A DNA stretch of 42,393 nt, from contig JBEGIR010000017.1 of assembly GCA_040224245.1 (NCBI GenBank), positions 67,611 to 110,003 on the forward strand, written 5' to 3'. The position numbers and the translations under genes were made by a program. The notes under the pieces are model-generated. The model made no database searches and was not told the origin of the DNA. It was given only the letters and a program-made list of their open reading frames with translations. Numbering within the stretch: position 1 is the stretch's first letter; each line of letters begins with the position of its first letter. Source of the stretch: Puniceicoccaceae bacterium. Its GTDB lineage: Bacteria > Verrucomicrobiota > Verrucomicrobiia > Opitutales > JAFGAQ01. Below are positions 1 through 9,259 of the stretch, piece after piece.

Positions 1-5
1 AACAC

Positions 6-1073
6 TCAGTTGCGGTTGATCGCGTTGAGGTCTTCGAAGGCAACTTTGAGGCGATCGACCATGGTCTCCTCGCCCTTGCGCAGCCAGACGCGTGGATCGT
101 AGTACTTCTTGTTGGGGGCGTCGGAACCCTCTGGATTGCCGAGCTGACCCTGCAAGTAGGCTTCGTTTTTCTTATAGAAATTGAGCACGCCTTCCCAGGT
201 TGCCCACTGGGTGTCTGTGTCGATGTTCATCTTCACCGCACCATATCCAACGGCTTCGCGAATTTCGGAGCGGCTGGAACCGGAACCGCCGTGGAAGACG
301 AAGTTGACGGGCTTGGCAGCGGTCTTGTGCTTTTCCTGGATGAAATCCTGCGAGTTCTTCAGGATGATCGGAGTGAGCTTCACATTGCCCGGTTTGTAGA
401 CACCGTGCACATTTCCAAAGGCAGCGGCGACCGTGAAGTTCGGGCTGATCGCGCTCAGGCGTGTGTAGGCCTCATCCACTTCGGAAGGCTGAGTGTAGAG
501 GGATGCATTGTCGACATGGGTATTGTCCACACCGTCTTCTTCACCACCAGTTACGCCCAGCTCGACTTCGAGCGTCATGCCGACCTTGGCCATGCGTTCG
601 AAATAGGAAACGCAGGTGGCGAGGTTTTCTTCAAGAGGTTCTTCGGACAGATCGATCATGTGAGAACTGAAGAGCGAGCAGCCGAACTGCTTGAAGTGGC
701 GTTCGTTTTCTTCCATCAGACCGTCGATCCAGGGCAGCAGTTTACGTGCGGCGTGGTCGGTGTGAAGGATCACGGGAATGCCATAGGCTTCGGCCATGCG
801 CTTGACGTGGTACGCACCCGAAATCGCGCCGATCACATCCTTGTTCTTGGCGGGGCATGCCTTGCCCGCAAAGAAGGTTGCGCCTCCGTTGGAGAACTGC
901 ACGATCACCGGTGAGTTCACTGCCTTGGCAGCTTCGAGCACGGCATTGACCGAGCCGCTGTTGACAACATTGACTGCCGGAAGGGCAAAGTTGTTTTCCT
1001 TCGCGTAGTTGAGAAGTTTGGTCACATCGTCACCTGTGACGATGCCGGGTTTTACGATATCTAAAGCGCCCAT
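6..1073 (-). CDS. fba: Class II fructose-bisphosphate aldolase
   Basis: This is a zinc-dependent aldolase interconverting fructose 1,6-bisphosphate with glyceraldehyde 3-phosphate and dihydroxyacetone phosphate, in cytosolic glycolysis and gluconeogenesis. The 355-residue length fits the E. coli FbaA subgroup (359). HTDH lies at residues 104-107, and the expected catalytic Asp is D106. The zinc ligands line up as H107, E171, H223 (in NVHGVYKPGN) and H261 (in FHGGSGS), each three residues below the E. coli numbering. The phosphate-binding NIDTDTQW follows at 283-290. The ATG start is preceded by an AGGAGA ribosome site about five bases upstream. The gene is divergent from apbE and its stop lies at the window edge, so any downstream partner is not visible. 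Assignment is very secure. Confidence 0.97.
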   Translation of the reverse strand: MGALDIVKPGIVTGDDVTKLLNYAKENNFALPAVNVVNSGSVNAVLEAAKAVNSPVIVQFSNGGATFFAGKACPAKNKDVIGAISGAYHVKRMAEAYGIPVILHTDHAARKLLPWIDGLMEENERHFKQFGCSLFSSHMIDLSEEPLEENLATCVSYFERMAKVGMTLEVELGVTGGEEDGVDNTHVDNASLYTQPSEVDEAYTRLSAISPNFTVAAAFGNVHGVYKPGNVKLTPIILKNSQDFIQEKHKTAAKPVNFVFHGGSGSSRSEIREAVGYGAVKMNIDTDTQWATWEGVLNFYKKNEAYLQGQLGNPEGSDAPNKKYYDPRVWLRKGEETMVDRLKVAFEDLNAINRN

Positions 1074-1116
1074 AGGTTTCTCCTGTAATTGTGTTCAAGT
1101 GCCCTGAGAGGGGGCA

Positions 1117-1156
1117 TGCGAAAGTTGATTCATTTTTAAAGCCAGGGGAATGTCAA
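1117..1156 (-). promoter_or_regulatory. Possible sigma70-type promoter of fba
   Basis: Reading the minus strand in the 220-base divergent gap, TTGACA (1151-1156) is a perfect -35 hexamer. It is followed at 17 bases by a weak -10-like ATGAAT, about 50 bases before the fba start. No clear counterpart was found for apbE on the plus strand. This is motif reading only. Confidence 0.3.
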
Positions 1157-1293
1157 TCCCCATCTGGGCAACACGGGAGCTAATGCGTGATTTCACAAAC
1201 GTTAGCATGTCTTATTGCACCGAAAGGGCATCGAGGGATACGCTTGTGTTTGCGAACTGAAGGTGTGAGGCTTGACACGGACACGCGAGAAGC

Positions 1294-2340
1294 ATGGCGA
1301 AAAGACATTACATTCTTGGAGTTTGGTGCGCTGGACTGCTGTTGCTGGCAGTTGCGCTTTGGAAAACGCAATCCGGAGGGACGACCCGCATGGCGGCATT
1401 CGAACGGCAGCCCGAGGGCATCATGGGCACGAGTTGCCGCCTGCTGGTGATGCTGGACTATCGGGAATCGCAGCGAGCAGAGAAGATCCTGGATAAAGCG
1501 GAGTTTCAGTTGCGCTATATTGAATCCCTCGCAAGTAACTGGATCGAAGCCTCTGAATTGAGTCGTTTCAATCGCGCAACTCCCGGAGCGTTTGAACTCT
1601 CCAAGGTGAATTGGGAGATACTCCAGGCATCAAAAGAGGCCTTTGAGCAAACTGAGGGCGCCTTTGATGTGACGTGTCGACCGCTGATTGAACTTTGGAA
1701 GCGGGCCGCCGAGCAAGGAGTGCTGCCGGATGCGGCTGCAATAGCGCAGGCACGGGAGCAATCCTCGTGGAGTCTCATCGAGTTGGATGCATCCGGGCGA
1801 ACAGCGATCCGACACGCTGAATCGGTTGCGGTCGATGTGGGTGGCATCGCGAAGGGATATGCCATCGATGCAGCATTGCAGGCAATGGTGGCGCAGGGTG
1901 TAGACGGTGCTCTGGTTGATGTTGGTGGGGATGTGCGAGTGTATGGGAACTCCGCCCGGGCCTCCGGAGGGTGGCACTTTCAGATCAAGGACCCGCGATC
2001 CGACGGCCTGCTGGGTGAATTTGAACTGGTGGGCGAGGGCGCGGTTTGTACGAGCGGTGACTACGCGCGCTATCGCAAAATCGAAGGAAAGCGTTACTCC
2101 CACATCGTGGATCCGGTTTCGGGGTATCCGACTGAACAGGTGCCGACAGTGACGGTGGTTGCACCAAATGCATTGCAGGCCGATGTGTGGGCGACCGCCC
2201 TGAGTGTGCTGGGTCGGCGGGGAGTGGAGTTACTGCCTGCAGGAGTCGAGGCGCATCTGCTCATGCGGGAGGCGGGCGGAGACGAACTTGCGGTTGTGCA
2301 TACTCCGGGATTTCCCGAGCTGGGAGTCGCGCATCCCTGA
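1294..2340 (+). CDS. apbE: FAD:protein FMN transferase (ApbE family)
   Basis: ApbE proteins transfer FMN from FAD onto a Thr of target flavoproteins such as RnfG/NqrC subunits, outside the cytoplasmic membrane. Residues 8-23 form one hydrophobic segment, consistent with an uncleaved signal anchor. There is no proper lipobox before C12. Family motifs are clear: [12 protein letters not shown] (181-192), GGDVRVYG (211-218), TSGDYARY (253-260), [10 protein letters not shown] (270-279) and the metal-binding ADVWATAL (296-303). The 348-residue length is normal. The ATG has only a weak GAGAAG site upstream. The neighbours are unrelated and no Nqr/Rnf genes are present here, so the acceptor protein is unknown. 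Confidence 0.92.
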   Translation: MAKRHYILGVWCAGLLLLAVALWKTQSGGTTRMAAFERQPEGIMGTSCRLLVMLDYRESQRAEKILDKAEFQLRYIESLASNWIEASELSRFNRATPGAFELSKVNWEILQASKEAFEQTEGAFDVTCRPLIELWKRAAEQGVLPDAAAIAQAREQSSWSLIELDASGRTAIRHAESVAVDVGGIAKGYAIDAALQAMVAQGVDGALVDVGGDVRVYGNSARASGGWHFQIKDPRSDGLLGEFELVGEGAVCTSGDYARYRKIEGKRYSHIVDPVSGYPTEQVPTVTVVAPNALQADVWATALSVLGRRGVELLPAGVEAHLLMREAGGDELAVVHTPGFPELGVAHP

Positions 2341-2477
2341 GTTCCTTCACGCCTGTGTTACGGCATTGTTGCCTGAACGTAACACAGCGAGGCTGTGGAA
2401 AATCGAAGATCTGCCGAAGATCGAAGAAGCACCTGATGCGAACTGGATATCCGGGTGCCTGTCATCTTTCTTCGCTC

Positions 2478-4358
2478 ATGCCCACTGTTTGCGACTCCAG
2501 CCTATCCAAATTGATTCACACACGGGATTCCATCCCGCTGACGCTTCCGCTCGAGCAGGCCAATCAGTATTTTCATCGGTCCCAATTGCGCTTTCTGGCG
2601 GTGGTGGATGGCAATCGCTTTGTCGGTTTGTGCGCGAGCCGTGAACTGCGTTCCAAAATGTCGAACCGATATGGTTTTGACTTGTTTTCAAAAGACCCCA
2701 TTCAGCGACATTTGATGGAGCCGGTTCTGGTGGTGGATGCGTCGATCCCGATTTCAGAACTTCTGAACCAGGCATTTTCCCGGGAAGAGCATTGCTACTA
2801 TGATGATATTGTCGTGACGTTGTCGGATGGTTCGTTCCATGGCCTGATTCCTGTGCATCGACTGGCAAAGCTTCAGCATGAGTTGATGACCCGACAGTTG
2901 CAGGTGCTGCAGAGCCACGAACAGGAACTCTCCGAAAAAAATCAGCAACTGCTTGCAGTGGCGACCGAACTCAATGCGACAAATGAAGCCCTGGAGCGGG
3001 CCAGGGACGAAGCTTTGGCCTCGACGCGATTGAAATCAGAGTTCCTTGCGAACATGAGCCATGAAATTCGCACTCCGATGAACGGGGTCATTGGCATGGT
3101 GGATTTGCTGATGGATACACACCTGACTCAGGAACAGCGGTTTTTTGCGGAGACGATACACTCCAGCGCGGAATCCCTGCTGACGATCATCAATGACATT
3201 CTGGATTTTTCAAAAATTGAAGCCGACCGCATCGATTTGCTGGAGGAACCCTGGGTATTGGTGGAATTGGTGGATTCCTGCATGCAGCAGGTGGTTTCAC
3301 GGGCGGCCCAGAAACCGATCCGGTTGTTGATCGATTTTGACAGTGGGCTTGCTGACATGTATTTGGGGGATTCGGTCCGGCTGCAGCAGGTGATTGTGAA
3401 TCTGCTGGCGAATGCAGTGAAATTCACCGAGCACGGTGAGATTACCCTTCGGGTCCGCCCGACTCATCTGGAAAGCGAGGGTGCATCGAGACCAGGACTG
3501 CAGTTTGACGTGGAGGATACGGGTGTCGGCATTGCCAGACACCACCTCGAATGCCTGTTCCTTCCCTTCGTTCAGGTGGATGGATCGAGCAAGCGCCGCC
3601 GGGATGGGAGCGGGTTGGGTTTGTCGATTTGTCACCGCCTGGTGACCCTGATGGGAGGGGAAATCCAGGTCGAGAGTGAAGCGGGAAAGGGATCCCGCTT
3701 TTCATTCCGGATTCCGGCTCCGGTCGTGAACTCTGCATCGGCTGAATTGATGGAACCCCAGCGAAGATCAGGTGATCTGCTGCTCATCAGTTCAAATTTG
3801 CCTCTTCGGGATCATTTTTGCAAGGGTGTGCGTCGTTTCGAGGTGGTGCTGCGCTGCAGCGAACTGGAGCAGCCCATGGATCCGATCAACCCCGATGTCA
3901 TCGTTGTCGTCGATGCGTTTGAGAACAGTGCCAAATGTGTGGAAAAGCTGCGTTGCTGGATTGAGAACGCAACCGTTTCAGTGTCGCGTGTGCTGGTGTT
4001 ACTGAAAGTCAACGACGCCACCCGCTCCAGTTTTGAATCGCTGGGTGTGACGCAGTTTTTGTATTACCCATTCCGGATGGAACTGATCTGGGAAAAAATG
4101 CACGCCAAGCAATTGCCTGTGTCCAGTGCTGCCAGGGAAGCAACCGATAGGTGCTCGCAGAACGATAGGGCAGGACTCAACATTCTGCTCGTGGAGGACA
4201 ATCTGACGAACCGCAAACTTTCGACAATTCTGCTTAATAAAATGGGGCACGAGGTAGACGTAGCAGAGAATGGGGTCATTGCATTACAACGGTTGAAGCG
4301 CCGACGCTATGACTGTGTGCTGATGGATTGCATCACCGAACGCACAGCGTCGCGCTGA
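2478..4358 (+). CDS. CBS-domain hybrid sensor histidine kinase with truncated receiver
   Basis: This is a predicted soluble hybrid histidine kinase. The chosen ATG gives 626 residues; upstream in-frame ATG codons (for example 2436) exist but precede no recognisable domain. Residues about 8-135 read as a pair of CBS-like repeats, a ligand-sensing module. A coiled coil (about 135-185) leads to HisKA with phospho-acceptor H195 in [12 protein letters not shown]. HATPase_c follows, with an N box around NAVKF (312-316) and G boxes DTGVGI (347-352) and GSGLGLS (377-383). Residues 432-545 resemble a degenerate receiver. The final receiver begins LNILLVEDN (567-575) and reaches D617, then ends after the foreign-looking tail ITERTASR. 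Beta4, beta5 and the conserved Thr/Lys are missing, as is any HPt. It may be a functional kinase with a dead output, or a gene decaying from its 3' end. There are no transmembrane helices. Confidence 0.8.
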   Translation: MPTVCDSSLSKLIHTRDSIPLTLPLEQANQYFHRSQLRFLAVVDGNRFVGLCASRELRSKMSNRYGFDLFSKDPIQRHLMEPVLVVDASIPISELLNQAFSREEHCYYDDIVVTLSDGSFHGLIPVHRLAKLQHELMTRQLQVLQSHEQELSEKNQQLLAVATELNATNEALERARDEALASTRLKSEFLANMSHEIRTPMNGVIGMVDLLMDTHLTQEQRFFAETIHSSAESLLTIINDILDFSKIEADRIDLLEEPWVLVELVDSCMQQVVSRAAQKPIRLLIDFDSGLADMYLGDSVRLQQVIVNLLANAVKFTEHGEITLRVRPTHLESEGASRPGLQFDVEDTGVGIARHHLECLFLPFVQVDGSSKRRRDGSGLGLSICHRLVTLMGGEIQVESEAGKGSRFSFRIPAPVVNSASAELMEPQRRSGDLLLISSNLPLRDHFCKGVRRFEVVLRCSELEQPMDPINPDVIVVVDAFENSAKCVEKLRCWIENATVSVSRVLVLLKVNDATRSSFESLGVTQFLYYPFRMELIWEKMHAKQLPVSSAAREATDRCSQNDRAGLNILLVEDNLTNRKLSTILLNKMGHEVDVAENGVIALQRLKRRRYDCVLMDCITERTASR

Positions 4359-4422
4359 CGGGGAGCTGGTGCAAACAAGTAGAGCTGTGGCATCCCTGCT
4401 GGCGCTCCTGCCAAGGCTGTGA

Positions 4423-6252
4423 TCAGGTGTCCGGAAAAAAGGGCCAGATGTGCGGAATGATGAGCATGGACGCGACCATGTAGAGCAGGTTGAGCGGGAT
4501 ACCGATCTTGAAGAAGTCGCTGAAACGGTATCCGCCGACGCTGTAAACATAGGTGTTGGTCTGATACCCGATAGGGGTGGCAAAACTGGCGGAGCTGGCA
4601 ATACAGACGGCGATGATGAATGGGCGTGTGTCCACCCCGAGCTGTTGGGCAATGGATATTCCCATCGGAATCATGATGACAACCGTGGCATTGTTGGAGA
4701 GCACCTCGGTAAAGAGGGAAGTGATCATGTAGATCACCAGCAGCGAAACCATGGGTCGCCAGGGTTCCGCCACCGTCCACTCGATAAATTGCCAGGCCGA
4801 GCCGACGATCCAGTCTGTTGCACCCGTGACCTCAAGCGTCATGCCCATGCCCAGCATGCCGTAGATGAGAAAGAGCAGGCTCCATTCGATGGATGCATAT
4901 CCCTCCTTGGGCTTCAGGCAGCCGGTGAGGAAGATGAGGCCGACGCCGATGACCGTTGCGGCGGCGATGGGCATCCAGTTGAACGTGGAGGCGAGAATGA
5001 CGGACAGCAGGATACCGATCACGATGGGTGCCTTGCGTCGCATTTGCTTGCCGGGCACCGGAGGGCGGTCGAGCAGGATCAGGTCTTCTCCGTTGTGCAG
5101 GTTTTCAATGGCCTGTTCCGAACCCATCAGCAGCAGGGTATCCCCCAGTTCGAGCTGAAGTGTGGTGATGCGGTCCCGCACATTGCGCCCATGCCGGTGA
5201 ATGGCCAGAACGAGCATGCGGTAGCGTTGGCGGAAATTGATGTCCGAGAGTGTCTTGCCGATGAGGCTGGAGTTGGGTGCCAGAATGGCTTCCACCATTG
5301 CTCCTTCGTGCGCAGAAATCGTAGAGAGTCCCACATCGCCTTCGGGGTCAAGGTGCAGACCGGAAATTTCCTGCGCCCGGGCAATGCCGGAGGGGCGTGC
5401 CGACAGCACGAGACGGTCACCCCGACGCAGGGGGGTGAGGTTCGCGTTTTCACCGAGCGCAACACCACTTCGAATGATTTCCATGACGCGGAATCCGTGT
5501 TTTCGGTACCAGTCGGAGTCCTTGATGGTTTTCCCAATCATCGGAGAACCTTCCTTGACAAAGACCTCGGTGATGAACTCCTTGCGTTCCTGCTCACTCA
5601 GGATGGACATGAGCGTTTCCCGGTTGGGAAGCAGGCGCTTGCCCATGGTTGCCAGGTACACCGCTCCGCACAACAGCAGCGGGACTCCGATGGCGGTGAT
5701 CTCAAACATTCCCAGTGGGGGCAGTCCCTGGTTTTCGATCATGCCACTGGCCAGGATATTTGTGCTGGTTCCGAGCAGGGTGCAGGTTCCTCCGAAAATG
5801 GAGGCATACGAGAGTGGAATCAGCAGCTTGGAGGCACTGAGCGACATGGACTTGGCCAGACTGAGCATCACGGGCAGCAGCATGACGACCACCGGGGTAT
5901 TGTTGATGAAGGCCGAGGCAAATCCGACCGTGAACACAAGCAGGATCGTCATGCGCTTGTAGCCCAGATGCTTGAAGCGATTGAGCACATTCGAAAGTGC
6001 GTCGATCGAACCCGACTTGTTGAGCGCGGAGCTGATGATGAACATTGCACCGATGGTCAGCGGGGCCGGATTTGAAAACACCTGAATGAGGTCGGGGATC
6101 TGGGGCAACTGAGCACCGGGAAAGAGTGTGGCAGCGAGCAGTACCACCGAAAATGCGAGAATGGCGGTGACATCGCTGGATACTTTTTCCCAAATGAAAC
6201 TACCGATGGTGAGTCCGAGCAGTAGCAGGGCGAAGAGGATTTCCCAAGTCAT
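4423..6252 (-). CDS. SLC13/DASS-type carboxylate transporter with two RCK_C domains
   Basis: This is an inner-membrane transporter of the divalent anion:Na+ symporter superfamily. Members carry dicarboxylates, citrate or sulfate, and the substrate here cannot be read off. The 609-residue protein has two transmembrane halves separated by a soluble insert. Residues about 215-300 and 310-395 each read as a TrkA-C (RCK_C) domain. The first half carries INNTP (116-120) and GTSTN (161-165), and the second half carries the equivalent TPIGYQTN signature, which are the cation/substrate loops of the family. Its ATG overlaps the stop of the aldehyde dehydrogenase by four bases (ATGA), so the two are translationally coupled. 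It is convergent with the truncated kinase gene. Confidence 0.88.
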   Translation of the reverse strand: MTWEILFALLLLGLTIGSFIWEKVSSDVTAILAFSVVLLAATLFPGAQLPQIPDLIQVFSNPAPLTIGAMFIISSALNKSGSIDALSNVLNRFKHLGYKRMTILLVFTVGFASAFINNTPVVVMLLPVMLSLAKSMSLSASKLLIPLSYASIFGGTCTLLGTSTNILASGMIENQGLPPLGMFEITAIGVPLLLCGAVYLATMGKRLLPNRETLMSILSEQERKEFITEVFVKEGSPMIGKTIKDSDWYRKHGFRVMEIIRSGVALGENANLTPLRRGDRLVLSARPSGIARAQEISGLHLDPEGDVGLSTISAHEGAMVEAILAPNSSLIGKTLSDINFRQRYRMLVLAIHRHGRNVRDRITTLQLELGDTLLLMGSEQAIENLHNGEDLILLDRPPVPGKQMRRKAPIVIGILLSVILASTFNWMPIAAATVIGVGLIFLTGCLKPKEGYASIEWSLLFLIYGMLGMGMTLEVTGATDWIVGSAWQFIEWTVAEPWRPMVSLLVIYMITSLFTEVLSNNATVVIMIPMGISIAQQLGVDTRPFIIAVCIASSASFATPIGYQTNTYVYSVGGYRFSDFFKIGIPLNLLYMVASMLIIPHIWPFFPDT

Positions 6253-7622
6253 GACTGGATGTGGTAGGTTTTCACATTGGTGAATTCGCGAATTCCCTCA
6301 ATGCCAAGTTCGCGACCGTATCCGCTTTTTTTCACTCCACCAAAGGGGATGCGTGGATCCGATTTTACGATGTCATTGATCGTGCAGGTTCCCACCTCGA
6401 TTTGTTCGCCGATTCCGAGCGCGCGCTCAAGGTCGATTGAATAAATGGATGCACCGAGTCCCCATCGCGTATGGTTGGCCAGCTGGACTGCTTCGCGCTC
6501 GTTAGCGAAGGTGCTCACACAGAGTACGGGACCAAAGGTTTCTTCATTCCACACTGGCATTTCTGGAGTGACCTGGGTGAGCAGGGTCGGCGCATACTGC
6601 CACCCCTTCAGCGCGGCATCGGCGTAGCACTCGGGCATCCAGCAGTCGGCTCCTTTCAGGATGCTGCCTTCGACCTGTTGCTGTATCTGCTCATGAACCG
6701 ACTGGGTAGCGAGCGGACCGAGGGTTGTTGAGGGTTCGAGAGGGTCTCCCATTTCCAGCTTGTCGATGTGGTGGCGCACACGGTCGAGATAGTCGTCCAG
6801 GACGCTGGTGTGCACGAGGATGCGCTTGGAGGCGATACAACTCTGGCCAGCGTTGAGCATGCGACCGCGCACGGTGCGCTCGGCGGCGAGGTCAAGGTCG
6901 GCATCGTGGAGAACCAGAGCGGCATCGCTGCCTCCCAGTTCGAGCACGGTGCGTTTGATCTGTGTGCCCGCGAGTCCGGCGATTTTTTCGCCGGCCTCAT
7001 TGCTGCCAGTGAACGAAAGACCCGCGATGTGAGGATGCGCGATCAGCAGGGCGGTGTTTGCACCCGTGACGGGAATGGCGCGCATGAGATCGCATGGGAA
7101 TCCACAGGATGGGAAAAGTGCTTCGATGGACAGCGCACAGCTCGTGACGTTGGACGCGTGCTTGAGAATGGCACCGTTGCCTGCAAGGATGGCGGGGATC
7201 ACGGCCCTGAAGACCTGCCAGTAGGGAAAGTTCCACGGCATGATGGCCAGCACGATTCCGATGGGTTCGTAGCGCACAAAGCTGCGATCATGGTCGGATG
7301 AAAGCGGGCGGGACTGCAGATACCCCGGGCCATGTTCGGCGTAGTGATCGCAGAGTGCTGCGCATTTTTCAATCTCGGCCCGGGCTTCGGTGATGGGTTT
7401 GCCCATCTCCAGCGTTATGGTGCGCGCATGGTAGTGGATGCCGTCGCGCAGCTGTTTGGCGAGTTCGCGAAGCAGGGAGCAGCGGGACTCCAGTTCGGTG
7501 TGCGCCCATTCCTGACGGGCTTCGACCGTCTTTGCGACGATGCGCAGCATCTCGTCGGGGGGACATTCCGGGAAGGTGCGGATCGTTTCGAGTGAATAAG
7601 GATTGATGGACGCAAGTGACAT
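6249..7622 (-). CDS. NAD(P)-dependent aldehyde dehydrogenase (succinate-semialdehyde type)
   Basis: This enzyme of the aldehyde dehydrogenase superfamily oxidises an aldehyde to its carboxylate in the cytosol. The 457-residue length and compact N-terminus resemble the Sad/GabD-like short group that acts on succinate semialdehyde. Catalytic features are intact: N131 in PWNFPYW, K154 in AILKHAS, E228 in LELGGSDA and the nucleophile C262 in GQSCIASKR, with NEETFGPV later. It is first in a two-gene minus-strand unit and overlaps the SLC13 transporter by four bases. This supports joint handling of a carboxylate or its semialdehyde precursor. The exact substrate is an inference from family resemblance and context only. 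Confidence 0.88.
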   Translation of the reverse strand: MSLASINPYSLETIRTFPECPPDEMLRIVAKTVEARQEWAHTELESRCSLLRELAKQLRDGIHYHARTITLEMGKPITEARAEIEKCAALCDHYAEHGPGYLQSRPLSSDHDRSFVRYEPIGIVLAIMPWNFPYWQVFRAVIPAILAGNGAILKHASNVTSCALSIEALFPSCGFPCDLMRAIPVTGANTALLIAHPHIAGLSFTGSNEAGEKIAGLAGTQIKRTVLELGGSDAALVLHDADLDLAAERTVRGRMLNAGQSCIASKRILVHTSVLDDYLDRVRHHIDKLEMGDPLEPSTTLGPLATQSVHEQIQQQVEGSILKGADCWMPECYADAALKGWQYAPTLLTQVTPEMPVWNEETFGPVLCVSTFANEREAVQLANHTRWGLGASIYSIDLERALGIGEQIEVGTCTINDIVKSDPRIPFGGVKKSGYGRELGIEGIREFTNVKTYHIQS

Positions 7623-7670
7623 GGGCAGCGGTGGGAACGCGCCTGCCGGGTATGGGCACCCCGACGAATG

Positions 7671-9212
7671 TCAAAGTTTCATTTTCAGGCGCAGCTGGGA
7701 ACCATTGTGCTCCAGCTGCATTTCGTCAACGAGTTTTGAAATCAGTACCAAGCCCAGATTGCCAGGTTTCAGGTGTTCGAGCTGCTGATCGCGCAGCTCA
7801 AAGTCAAAGTTGTGACCAGGGCCAGGGTCCCGCACGATTGCTTCGAGCGTGTGGGTGGAAGCTCGATACTTCACACAGAATTCTGCGCTTTGCTCAGATC
7901 TTCCCTCACACCCGTGTTTCATGGCATTGAGCACGGCTTCGCGACAGGCGAGAACAAAGCGCTCCAGTGTGGTGGAATTGCCCTGCGGGAACAGCAGCTC
8001 CAGACTGCGTTTCCATACACTCTGATAACGGTCGACCTTTTGACAGGCATCGCCGTGATAGTGGTCGTAAAGAATGGGAACGGCGTCGGGTTCGGTTTCG
8101 TTGAAGCGGATATTGGCGATCAGAATATCGTCGTCAGCATTGATGAGGAAGTTCTGGGTGTCGGACTTGTTGAGGGTGCGCAAGTGATGAATGAGGCTGA
8201 GCACGTCCCAGTGATGTTTCATCGCAAACTCCACAAGACCGTCGGTAAACCCGAGCAAACAGGCAAAGTCAGAGGTTCGGAAGCGTCTGCGCCTGGCCTG
8301 GAAATCTTCAAACCATCCGAGCGGGTAGTGCTCGGGTTCGAGGCGTTGCACATCCCCTTGCAAATCGATCAGGTAGAGGGCAGGTAAACCGCAGTTGGTG
8401 AGGTGCATGTACTGTTCCTGTTCCACGAGTTCGATCGTGCAGGCACTCAGGGAGCTGCCGACGCGCACATGGTGGCTGTTGCCGAGATTTTCCGCCCTGC
8501 GCAGCAGCAGGTTATTATAGTCCTCCAGCATTTGGCGAATGTCCAGCGGTGACTGCACGGCCCGACGACCCACGAGGCTGCCGAGGAAGTGGCTGCTCAG
8601 CAGGGCCGATTGAATGTCATGCCCGGAAATATCCCCGAACACGGCACAGCGCTGGCCGGCGGAGGTTTCAAAGACCTCTATGAAATCGCCCCCGAGTTCA
8701 TGTTTTGGGGTATAGGTCAGTTCAAAATGAGTCGACCAGTTGAGCGTGTCGACGGTATTGAACATGCCCGCAGAGCGGGCCGCGAGCAGGCTGGCCTCGG
8801 TGGCATCGCGTTTGCGACGAAGGGAGGTGGCCACAACTGCACGTTCGACGGACTGGTAGAATTTTTCCAGTTCGAGCGGTTTGTCGAGGAAATCAAAAGC
8901 TCCGTGGCGGAGGGATTCCTGGATGATGAAGCGTTCATTTTCACCCGTCACGAGGATGACCTCGAGCGTCGGATCGAGCGCTTTCACTTTCTCGAGCAGG
9001 TCAATGCCGGAGATGCCCGGCATGCTGTAGTCTGTGATCAGGCAATCGTAGTTCTTGAGGTTGGTGCTGCGTAGCAGCTTCAGACACTCTTCAGCACTTC
9101 GAAAGGTGCTCACCTTACATCCCTGCTCTTCGAGGGAGATCTCCATGATCGTGAGGTTGATGGACTCATCGTCAACAATGAGAATGTGTGCGTTGGATAG
9201 CCGTGGAATCAT
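7671..9212 (-). CDS. REC-PP2C-HATPase partner-switching regulator (HsbR/CrsR-like)
   Basis: This response regulator has both phosphatase and kinase output modules. With the ATG at 9212 it is 513 residues. REC occupies about 8-125 with acidic pair D14-D15, phospho-acceptor D61 and K111. A PP2C/SpoIIE-type phosphatase spans about 160-370 with GGDF (174-177), GDISGHD (193-199), FTDGLVE (322-328) and ADDD (359-362). An RsbW-like HATPase_c spans about 390-513 with the N box EAVLNAMKHG (425-434), DPGPG (462-466) and GNLGL (484-488). This order matches HsbR of Pseudomonas and CrsR of Shewanella, which respectively dephosphorylate and phosphorylate a STAS antagonist. A STAS gene lies nearby at 11654. 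A TTG at 9263 is an alternative start that would overlap the upstream stop as TTGA. Confidence 0.86.
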   Translation of the reverse strand: MIPRLSNAHILIVDDESINLTIMEISLEEQGCKVSTFRSAEECLKLLRSTNLKNYDCLITDYSMPGISGIDLLEKVKALDPTLEVILVTGENERFIIQESLRHGAFDFLDKPLELEKFYQSVERAVVATSLRRKRDATEASLLAARSAGMFNTVDTLNWSTHFELTYTPKHELGGDFIEVFETSAGQRCAVFGDISGHDIQSALLSSHFLGSLVGRRAVQSPLDIRQMLEDYNNLLLRRAENLGNSHHVRVGSSLSACTIELVEQEQYMHLTNCGLPALYLIDLQGDVQRLEPEHYPLGWFEDFQARRRRFRTSDFACLLGFTDGLVEFAMKHHWDVLSLIHHLRTLNKSDTQNFLINADDDILIANIRFNETEPDAVPILYDHYHGDACQKVDRYQSVWKRSLELLFPQGNSTTLERFVLACREAVLNAMKHGCEGRSEQSAEFCVKYRASTHTLEAIVRDPGPGHNFDFELRDQQLEHLKPGNLGLVLISKLVDEMQLEHNGSQLRLKMKL

Positions 9213-9259
9213 CGTAGCGGTCTGGACTGCGTTTCTTTCAGAAGGTCGGAATCCGCCGC

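Noticed and set aside
4330-4422. A frameshift that would restore the truncated receiver of the hybrid kinase
   Set aside because: I read the other forward frames past the break; none gives the MPxMDG, Thr or Lys motifs expected next, so a simple single-base error does not explain the truncation.
4450-6075. A 541-codon open frame on the plus strand opposite the SLC13 transporter gene
   Set aside because: Its translation is rich in His, Asp, Gly and Arg with no domain pattern, as expected of a frame antisense to a GC-biased gene; the minus-strand protein is unmistakable.
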